Source of the DNA: Lysobacter daejeonensis GH1-9
GTDB lineage: Bacteria > Pseudomonadota > Gammaproteobacteria > Xanthomonadales > Xanthomonadaceae
Direction: 5' to 3'
DNA length: 64,000 bases
Assembly: GCF_000768355.1 (NCBI RefSeq)
Contig: NZ_AVPU01000001.1
Coordinates: 1 to 64,000 of the forward strand
In this document: positions 55,577-64,000 of the stretch, in pieces
How positions within the stretch are numbered: the stretch's first letter is position 1
Layout of the letters: every line of letters starts with the position of its first letter
Translations under genes and position numbers: made by a program
Notes under the pieces: generated by a model
Seen by the model: the letters and a program-made list of their open reading frames with translations, nothing else
Database searches by the model: none
Told to the model about the DNA's origin: nothing

Positions 55577-56755
55577 TCAGCTTGTCACGCCGGGGCCACC
55601 CGCGTCTGCCACCTTGAAGGGGCTGCGCCCGGCCAGCCTGTGGGCGTACTGCAGGACAGCGTTGGTTTCCTGCCGGCACCAGTCAGCCAACGCTGCGCGG
55701 AAGTCCTTGTCGGCGATCCAGTGGCGACTGTGAACGAGGGCTGGAAGGAAGCCACGCGCCAGTTTGTGCTCGCCTTGTGCGCCGGGCTCGAATCGGGTCA
55801 GGCCGTGGCGCAGGCAATAATCGATGCCCTGGTAATAGCAGGTCTCGAAATGCAGGCCCGGCAAGGTGGCGTTGCTGCCCCAATAGCGGCCGTACAAGGT
55901 ACTCCCGCCACGCAGGCACAGGGCCCCAGCGACGGGCTGCTCCCGGTAGTCGGCGAGGAACACCACGAGTGAGCGTGGTTGGGTTTCCGCCAGGTGCCGC
56001 AGGAACGGCAAGGTCAATGCCGGGTGGTTGCCGTACTCGGCAAACGTACGCAGGTAGAAACCGTGCATCGCCACCAGGTCGGCCTCGCTTGCGGTGACGC
56101 CGTCCACCACGCGGAAACGCACGCCCGCCTCCGCCACCTTGCGGCGCTCCTGTCGGATGTTCTTGCGATGCTTGTGGTCGAAGGCCGAGAGGAAATCATC
56201 GAACGTCTGCCAGCCGGCATCGTTGTGCCAGTGATACTGGACATCGGTGCGCGCCAGCCAGGTACGGGTGTCGGGCCTGTTGCTCCCGGCCGGAGGGAAC
56301 GCGAAGGCCTCTTCGGCGGTGTGGAAGTTCACGTGCACCGACGAGACGCCGAGCTGGCGGCCTTGCGCCACCATGGCATCGGCCAGTGCCGACTGCGCTG
56401 CAGCGTCGCGTGCGAGCAGCCGGGGGCCGGTAACAGGCGAGTACGGCACGGCGCATAGCCACTTGGGGAAATAATCCAGCCCATGCCGCGCGTAGGCATG
56501 GGCCCACGCATGGTCGAAGACGAATTCGCCGTGGGAGTTTTCCTTGAGGTACATCGGCGCCGCGGCGACCACGTCGTCGCCGTCCCATAGGGTCAGGTGT
56601 CGGGGTGTCCAACCCCAATCGGCGCGAAGGCAGCCGTGCTGCTCCAGCCCGGACAGGAACGCGTGCGTAATGAAGGGATTGCGCCCGTCGTGGAGCGCAT
56701 CCCACCGCTCGGCGGGAACGTCGGCCAGGTGGGACAGAAGGCGGACGTCGGCCAT
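55577..56755 (-). CDS. GNAT-fold protein of the DUF482/COG3146 family
   Basis: A 392-residue protein. Segments NPFITHAFLSGLEQHGC, PMYLKENSHGEFVFDHAWA, VHVNFHTAEE, FDHKHRKNIRQERRKV and FETCYYQGIDYCLRHGLTRFEPGAQGEHKLARGF match the COG3146 family (peptidogalycan biosynthesis/FemAB-like GNAT). The substrate is unknown; FemAB relatives add amino acids to cell-wall precursors, and the neighbouring aat uses aminoacyl-tRNA with the same fold, but no function should be assumed. ATG 56755 is used; a TTG two codons earlier is also possible. Confidence 0.85.
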   Translation of the reverse strand: MADVRLLSHLADVPAERWDALHDGRNPFITHAFLSGLEQHGCLRADWGWTPRHLTLWDGDDVVAAAPMYLKENSHGEFVFDHAWAHAYARHGLDYFPKWLCAVPYSPVTGPRLLARDAAAQSALADAMVAQGRQLGVSSVHVNFHTAEEAFAFPPAGSNRPDTRTWLARTDVQYHWHNDAGWQTFDDFLSAFDHKHRKNIRQERRKVAEAGVRFRVVDGVTASEADLVAMHGFYLRTFAEYGNHPALTLPFLRHLAETQPRSLVVFLADYREQPVAGALCLRGGSTLYGRYWGSNATLPGLHFETCYYQGIDYCLRHGLTRFEPGAQGEHKLARGFLPALVHSRHWIADKDFRAALADWCRQETNAVLQYAHRLAGRSPFKVADAGGPGVTS

Positions 56756-56797
56756 GGGCAAAGGGCGCCCCGCGGAGGGCAGGGCACCGGGGCTGGC

Positions 56798-59000
<2,203 letters not shown>

Positions 59001-59098
59001 TTTAACCCCGGGGACACCTTGGCTCCCGGGCTGTGAATTTGCGGTATTCCACCGTATATTCAACAACTAAGGCAATCGATTTAAGGCAGAACATCACG

Positions 59099-61456
59099 GT
59101 GGCGCAAGCGTCCGCAGCAAGCCGAAAGAAGGTCACGGCCGAAAAGGCCCCGCCATCGCCCCGTCGCCAGCGCCTCATGCGCGACATCGCGCTGATCATC
59201 ATCGCGCCGTTGCTGGTGTATCTGCTGGCCAGCCTGGTCACGTATTCGCCACTGGATCCGGGCTGGTCGAAGGCCGGTAGCGTCACCGCGCCGCTGCACA
59301 ACCTCGGCGGCAACGTGGGGGCCTTCCTGGCCGACGTGCTGCTGTACCTGACGGGCTATGTCGCCTTCCTGCTGCCCATCATCCTCGGGTTGATCGCCTG
59401 GATCGCACTGTTCGGCATGGATACCGATGGTGACGGCCATGCCGACCTGGGGCCTGCACTGCGCCTGATTGGCATTGTCGGCTTCCTGGTGTCGGCCACC
59501 GGGCTGTTGTACCTGCGGTTCAACGGCCTGTCGGATTTCTCGGCCGGCAGTGGCGGCATCCTGGGTGAGGTGGTGGGCAAGTCGTTGTATCGGGGGTTCG
59601 GCCCGGTGGGCGGCAACCTGTTCCTGTTGGCGCTGCTGCTGATCTCGGTGACCCTGGCGACCGGGCTGTCCTGGCTGCACGTGATGGACAAGCTGGGCCA
59701 GTGGACGCTGGCGTTGGGGCCGTTGGTGTCGGGGCTGTTCAAACGGGGCAGCAAGCAGGCCAGCGAGTGGCAACAGACCCGAGCCCTGCGCGAGGAGCGC
59801 GAGGAGATCCGCAAGGTTGATACCGAGCTGCGTGCCAAGCGCGCGCCGGTGAAGATCGAACCACCGCCGGCGCCGGTGGTGGAGAAGAGCGAGCGCGCGA
59901 AGCGCGAAACCCAGATACCGCTGTTCCACACGGGCGATGGCACCGGTCTGCCGGCGCTGGCGCTGCTGGATGATCCCAAGCCGCAGCCCAAGGGCTACGA
60001 CGAGCAGACGCTGGAAACGCTGTCCCGGCAGATCGAGTTCAAGCTCAAGGACTTCCGCATCGATGCGCAGGTGGTGGGTGCCTATCCAGGCCCCGTCATC
60101 ACCCGTTTCGAAATCGAGCCCGCGCCCGGGGTGAAGGTCAGCCAGATCAGTTCGCTGGACAAGGACATCGCCCGCGGCCTGTCGGTCAAGTCGGTGCGCG
60201 TGGTGGACGTGATCCCGGGCAAGTCCGTGATCGGCCTGGAGACGCCGAACACCCAGCGCGAGATGATCTTCCTCTCCGAGCTGCTGCGTTCGAAGGAATA
60301 CGACAAATCCACCAGCCCGCTGACGCTGGCGCTGGGCAAGGACATTGCCGGCCGGCCGACGGTGGCCGACCTGGCGCGCATGCCGCACCTGCTGGTGGCC
60401 GGCACCACCGGCTCGGGCAAGTCGGTGGCGGTCAACGCGATGGTGCTGTCGCTGCTGTACAAGGCATCCGCCAAGGACCTGCGGATGCTGATGATCGACC
60501 CGAAGATGCTGGAACTCTCCGTCTACCAGGGGATTCCGCACCTGCTGGCACCGGTGGTCACCGACATGAAGGAGGCCGCCAACGGCTTGCGCTGGTGCGT
60601 GGCGGAGATGGAGCGGCGCTACAAGCTGATGAGCGCGGTGGGCGTGCGCAACCTCGCCGGCTTCAACAAGAAGGTGAAGGACGCGCAGGACTCGGGCCAG
60701 CCGATGATGGACCCGCTGTTCAAACCCAACGCGGAGTTGGGCGAAGCGCCGCGGCCGCTGGAGACGCTGCCGTTCATCGTCATTTTCATCGACGAATTCG
60801 CCGACATGATGATGATCGTCGGCAAGAAGGTGGAGGAGCTGATCGCGCGCCTGGCGCAGAAGGCGCGCGCGGCGGGCATCCACCTGATCCTGGCCACGCA
60901 GCGCCCTTCGGTGGACGTGATCACGGGCCTGATCAAGGCCAACATCCCCACGCGCATCGCGTTCCAGGTGTCGAGCAAGATCGACTCGCGCACCATCCTT
61001 GACCAGTCGGGCGCCGAGACGCTGCTGGGCCACGGCGACATGCTGTACCTGCCGCCGGGCACCGCAATGCCGGAGCGCGTGCATGGCGCCTTCGTCAGTG
61101 ACGAGGAAGTGCATCGCGTGGTGGAGCACCTCAAGCAGATCGGCGGCGGCCCCGATTACATCGAGGGTGTGCTGGACGAGGTGCAGACCATGGGCGATGG
61201 CGTGGTGGTAGGCGCCACCGGCCTGCCGGAAAGTGGCGGGGGAGGAGGCGACGAATCCGACCCGCTGTACGACGAGGCGGTGCGCATCGTCACCGAGACC
61301 CGTCGTGCGTCGATTTCCGGCGTGCAGCGTCGGTTGAAGATCGGCTACAACCGTGCGGCCCGCCTGATCGAAGCCATGGAGATGGCAGGCGTGGTCTCAC
61401 CACCGGAACACAATGGCGACCGCAGCGTGTTGGCGCCGCCACCGCCGCGGGATTAG
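59099..61456 (+). CDS. ftsK: DNA translocase FtsK
   Basis: A 785-residue septal DNA pump that resolves chromosomes at division with XerCD. Four membrane helices lie in residues about 28-190 ([19 protein letters not shown] first), followed by a short charged linker and the motor with Walker A GTTGSGKS near 437 and Walker [14 protein letters not shown], and the C-terminal gamma winged helix ([28 protein letters not shown]). GTG 59099 with AAGG at 59083-59086 is preferred over GTG 59033, because the 66 bases between are AT-rich and promoter-like. The linker is much shorter than in E. coli. Confidence 0.96.
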   Translation: MAQASAASRKKVTAEKAPPSPRRQRLMRDIALIIIAPLLVYLLASLVTYSPLDPGWSKAGSVTAPLHNLGGNVGAFLADVLLYLTGYVAFLLPIILGLIAWIALFGMDTDGDGHADLGPALRLIGIVGFLVSATGLLYLRFNGLSDFSAGSGGILGEVVGKSLYRGFGPVGGNLFLLALLLISVTLATGLSWLHVMDKLGQWTLALGPLVSGLFKRGSKQASEWQQTRALREEREEIRKVDTELRAKRAPVKIEPPPAPVVEKSERAKRETQIPLFHTGDGTGLPALALLDDPKPQPKGYDEQTLETLSRQIEFKLKDFRIDAQVVGAYPGPVITRFEIEPAPGVKVSQISSLDKDIARGLSVKSVRVVDVIPGKSVIGLETPNTQREMIFLSELLRSKEYDKSTSPLTLALGKDIAGRPTVADLARMPHLLVAGTTGSGKSVAVNAMVLSLLYKASAKDLRMLMIDPKMLELSVYQGIPHLLAPVVTDMKEAANGLRWCVAEMERRYKLMSAVGVRNLAGFNKKVKDAQDSGQPMMDPLFKPNAELGEAPRPLETLPFIVIFIDEFADMMMIVGKKVEELIARLAQKARAAGIHLILATQRPSVDVITGLIKANIPTRIAFQVSSKIDSRTILDQSGAETLLGHGDMLYLPPGTAMPERVHGAFVSDEEVHRVVEHLKQIGGGPDYIEGVLDEVQTMGDGVVVGATGLPESGGGGGDESDPLYDEAVRIVTETRRASISGVQRRLKIGYNRAARLIEAMEMAGVVSPPEHNGDRSVLAPPPPRD

Positions 61457-61630
61457 AAGACGCGCTGGTGGCGCGGCCGGACAACGTCCGCGGCATGCTG
61501 AATGGCCTCCTGGATGACGCGATGGTTCGCTGAACATGGATCAGCAGGACGGGGTGGCCTTGATGGCCTATTCAGCTTTCGCGCCACACACTGCGGCCAT
61601 CGCAATCGCCTTTGCAGTTGGAGCAACACC

Positions 61631-62269
61631 ATGAACCGTATTTCCAAGTGGGCGGCCCGCATCAGTGTTGGTGTTGTGGCCGTCGTGATGGCCACCTCCC
61701 CGGCGTTTGCCGCGGCACGCGATGATCTCAATACCTTCACCAAGGGGCTGAAGGGGCTCAATGCCTCGTTCACCCAGCAGGTGTTCAACGAGAAGGGGCG
61801 GCTTAAAGAGTCCTCCAGCGGCCGTCTGGCGCTGTCCGCCCCGCGCCTGTTCCGCTGGGAGTACGTCAAGCCCTACCCGCAACTGATCGTGGCCGACGGC
61901 CGCAAGGTGTGGGTCTTTGACCCCGACCTGCAGCAGGCGACGGTCAAGCCGCAGGGCCCGGAAGAACAGAACAGCCCGTTGGCGGCGTTGATTGACCCGG
62001 CCAAGCTGGACGCGCAGTTCGTGGTCAAGGACGCTGGCTCGTCGGAAGGCATGAACTGGTTGTCCTTGGCGCCTCGCAGCGACGAGGCGGGCTTCCGCAC
62101 CGCGCGCCTGGGCTTTACCCAAGGCGCCTTGGCGAAGATGGTGATCGTGGACAGCTTGGGTCAGCGCACCGAAATCCGCTTCACTGGCTGGAAGCGCAAC
62201 CCCGCGTTTCCGCGAGGCACGTTCAGCTACAAGCCGGCCAAGGGCGTGGACGTCATTGGCGAGGGCTGA
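61631..62269 (+). CDS. lolA: Outer-membrane lipoprotein carrier LolA
   Basis: A 212-residue periplasmic chaperone that carries lipoproteins from LolCDE to LolB. A signal peptide (cleavage near SPAFA) precedes LNTFTKGLKGLNASFTQQVF, then GRLALSAPRLFRWEYVKPYPQLIVADGRKVWVFDPDL-like sequence (pieces PRLFRWEYVKPYPQ and VWVFDPDLQQ) and the final TFSYKPAKGVDVIGE. ATG 61631 gives the proper signal peptide. It follows ftsK by 174 bases and precedes rarA in the ftsK-lolA-rarA order common in proteobacteria, here with one extra gene inserted. Confidence 0.97.
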   Translation: MNRISKWAARISVGVVAVVMATSPAFAAARDDLNTFTKGLKGLNASFTQQVFNEKGRLKESSSGRLALSAPRLFRWEYVKPYPQLIVADGRKVWVFDPDLQQATVKPQGPEEQNSPLAALIDPAKLDAQFVVKDAGSSEGMNWLSLAPRSDEAGFRTARLGFTQGALAKMVIVDSLGQRTEIRFTGWKRNPAFPRGTFSYKPAKGVDVIGEG

Positions 62270-62309
62270 TGCCCGACCTCCAAACGCAACTGCCATGAAA
62301 TGAGCGAAC

Positions 62310-62339
62310 GGACGGTGGGGAGACCCGCCGTCCATTTTC
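62310..62339 (+). terminator. Terminator after lolA
   Basis: A 10-base stem GGACGGTGGG / CCCGCCGTCC (one G-U pair) with loop gaga and a following ATTTTC, 40 bases after the lolA stop. Confidence 0.75.
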
Positions 62340-62508
62340 ATGGAGCATCCGCTGGGCCAGTGCTGAAAGTTGCGGCCGATGCCATGGAGTCGGTTGCGGC
62401 TGCATTCACGTTCAACGCATGGCAATCACAGGCCTTCCACGGCATCGGCGGCACTCTGCCCCCCACGCCCCGCAATGACCGCGGCGGCCTGCCAGGGTTG
62501 GACACGCC

Positions 62509-63219
62509 ATGTTGCTTCGTACCGCCATCTCTTCCGCCGTACTCGCCTCTGCCGGCGCGCTGGGCGTGTTTTCCACGGTGCCTGCAACACAGCCGGCCCC
62601 CCAGCCCGCGCCCATCTTCCAGGCATCGGCGTTGGACAAGATGGCGGAGTCACGCGTGGAAGGCGACCTTGCCATGGATGACGCGGTGGCCGCTTCGTTG
62701 GTGGGTGCCATCACCCTGCAGTTTCCGAAGCACAAGGTCGAAGTGAAGTTGGACAAGGTGGACGTCGCGCCGCTGAGCCTGCGGGACCGTGCAGTGTCCG
62801 GTGAGGGTCGCGTGCGCATTGGCGACGATGACGCATGGATCCCTCTCGCGTTCAATGCGCTGTATGACACGCGGGACACCGTCGTCACGCAGCCGCAGCT
62901 GGTCTTCGGCAGTGACGCGCCAGCAAGCATGCTGCAGCGGCAATCCGCACTGATGCGCGCGCTTTCCCAGCAGGTCAATCGCGCCATGGCAGCCGAGTTT
63001 GGCCAGCAGTCCATCGAAATGCGCATCGACCATGCCAGCACGTCGCCGGCCGGCCGCCGCTACCTCCAGGTCCAGGCCGTTGGACAGGCGCGGTTTGGCG
63101 GCGAAGGTACCGAGCAAGCCAATATCCAGGCGCTTTATGATCGGGCGACCGGGCAGTGGTTGCGGGTCGACTACGAACTGGGCAGTGCCGCGCCGCGCGG
63201 CGATCTGGCGCAAGGTTGA
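62509..63219 (+). CDS. Secreted protein of unknown function between lolA and rarA
   Basis: A 236-residue exported protein with a signal peptide (MLLRTAISSAVLASAGALG) and a Pro/Ala-rich stretch (PATQPAPQPAP) before a folded part rich in beta strands: RVEGDLAMDDAVAASLVGAITLQFPKHKVEVKLDKVDV-type sequence, seen as GAITLQFPKHKVEV, and VSGEGRVRIGDDDAWIPLAFNALYD. A helical middle (QRQSALMRALSQQVNRAMAAEFGQQ) precedes the last strands. No known family was recognised. The gene follows a terminator, so it has its own promoter. Its product may act in the envelope, by context only. Confidence 0.75.
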   Translation: MLLRTAISSAVLASAGALGVFSTVPATQPAPQPAPIFQASALDKMAESRVEGDLAMDDAVAASLVGAITLQFPKHKVEVKLDKVDVAPLSLRDRAVSGEGRVRIGDDDAWIPLAFNALYDTRDTVVTQPQLVFGSDAPASMLQRQSALMRALSQQVNRAMAAEFGQQSIEMRIDHASTSPAGRRYLQVQAVGQARFGGEGTEQANIQALYDRATGQWLRVDYELGSAAPRGDLAQG

Positions 63220-63261
63220 CCCGCTGGTATCTTGTATGGCCCGCCCCCGCGTTGAACCCCA

Positions 63262-64000
63262 GTGCCACGGCCGAGCCCGCCACCGTATTCCGATCCCGCA
63301 CCTGACCTGCTGAGCGCCGACCGCGACGCCTTGCGCCCGCTGGCCGAGCGCATGCGGCCACGCACGCTCGACGAGATGGTGGGGCAACGCCGACTGCTGT
63401 CGCCCGGTAGCGCACTGCGACGCGCCGTCGAGTCCGGGCGCATGCACTCGATGATCCTGTGGGGGCCCCCGGGCTGCGGCAAGACCACGTTGGCGTTGCT
63501 GTTGGCGCGCTATGCCGATGCCGAATTCAAGGCCATCTCCGCGGTGCTTTCCGGACTTCCAGAGGTGCGCCAGGTGCTGGCCGAGGCCGCGCAACGCTTT
63601 GCCGAGGGACGACGCACCGTGCTGTTCGTGGACGAGGTGCATCGGTTCAACAAGGCGCAGCAGGACGCCTTCCTGCCGCATATCGAACGCGGAACGATCC
63701 TGTTTGTCGGCGCGACCACGGAAAACCCGTCGTTCGAACTGAACTCGGCCTTGCTGTCACGCTGCCGCGTGCACGTGATGGAGGCGGTCTCGCCCGAAGA
63801 CATCGCCGTTGCCCTGCGCGCTGCATTGGAGGACGAGCAACGTGGGCTGGGCGGGCAGGGGATCCGCGTATCGGATGATGCGCTGCGGCTGATCGCCACG
63901 GCTGCCGACGGTGACGTGCGCCGAAGCCTGACGTTGCTGGAAATTGCGGCGGAACTAGCGGCCGACGAGGGCGGGGAAATCACGGATGCGACGTTGGCTC
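63262..64000 (+). CDS. rarA: Replication-associated recombination protein RarA (partial, cut by right edge)
   Basis: The first 246 residues of a clamp-loader-like AAA+ ATPase that acts at stalled forks. RPLAERMRPRTLDEMVGQ leads to Walker A GPPGCGKT at residues 68-75, Walker B LFVDEVHRFNKAQQDAFLPHIE and sensor 1 GATTENPSFELNSALLSRCRVH. GTG 63262 is the first start after the in-frame stop at 63253 and gives a short Pro-rich extension before the family core. The rest of the gene lies beyond the window. Confidence 0.95.
   Translation, partial: MPRPSPPPYSDPAPDLLSADRDALRPLAERMRPRTLDEMVGQRRLLSPGSALRRAVESGRMHSMILWGPPGCGKTTLALLLARYADAEFKAISAVLSGLPEVRQVLAEAAQRFAEGRRTVLFVDEVHRFNKAQQDAFLPHIERGTILFVGATTENPSFELNSALLSRCRVHVMEAVSPEDIAVALRAALEDEQRGLGGQGIRVSDDALRLIATAADGDVRRSLTLLEIAAELAADEGGEITDATLA

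Noticed and set aside
59033-59098. Upstream GTG start for ftsK
   Set aside because: Adds 22 residues unlike the family, and the DNA is AT-rich and promoter-like; GTG 59099 has a ribosome-binding site and gives the usual length of 785.

Overview
The window comes from the chromosome of a high-GC gammaproteobacterium of the Xanthomonadaceae/Lysobacteraceae. The evidence is the gene order ssrA, smpB, ratA-rnfH, bamE/fur, recN, hrcA-grpE-dnaK-dnaJ, dapB, carAB, greA, rpfE-recJ, rpfD, prfB-lysS, rpfG-rpfC/rpfF-rpfB, acnA (rpfA), which is the layout around the DSF quorum-sensing (rpf) cluster in that family. The genus cannot be settled from sequence reading alone.

Layout. 1-800: a MarR-type regulator divergent from the N-terminus of an exported protein cut by the left edge. 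About 1.2-4.6 kb: a short P4-like integrative element (AlpA-like regulator, small overlapping phage-type genes including a DUF1376 protein, tyrosine integrase) abutting the 3' end of the tmRNA gene ssrA, which stays intact. 5-7.3 kb: a CHASE-PAS sensor histidine kinase between ssrA and smpB. 7.3-18.6 kb: ribosome rescue, outer-membrane assembly, iron regulation, DNA repair and the heat-shock chaperone genes. 18.6-24.8 kb: dapB, carA, carB, greA. 24.8-38.7 kb: the rpf region with recJ, a membrane acyltransferase, prfB with a programmed +1 frameshift, lysS, the RpfG/RpfC two-component system, DSF synthase RpfF and acyl-CoA ligase RpfB; rpfH is absent. 38.8-45.7 kb: a small lipoprotein, aconitases AcnA and AcnB with a vapBC toxin-antitoxin pair between them. 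45.8-51.6 kb: a PqqU/YncD-like TonB receptor, nudJ-mnmA-hflD, and two tandem secreted paralogs of unknown function. 51.6-54.7 kb: clpS-clpA and infA. 54.8-64 kb: trxB-GNAT-aat, alanine dehydrogenase, ftsK, lolA, an unknown secreted protein, and the start of rarA, cut by the right edge.

How the parts work together. RpfF makes the DSF fatty-acid signal, RpfC senses it and phosphorylates RpfG, whose HD-GYP domain degrades cyclic di-GMP; RpfB processes fatty acids. The proteostasis genes (smpB/ssrA, hrcA-grpE-dnaK-dnaJ, clpS-clpA) form a second theme, and three good sigma-32 promoter candidates sit before grpE, dnaK and clpA. Several genes have a -10-like hexamer only 6-9 bases before the start codon, which suggests leaderless transcription.

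No clearly new defence or biosynthetic system was found. The most unusual parts are the small ssrA element with its overlapping genes, the aconitase-embedded vapBC, the leaderless-promoter pattern and the tandem secreted paralogs. All functional calls come from reading motifs and gene order, not from database searches.
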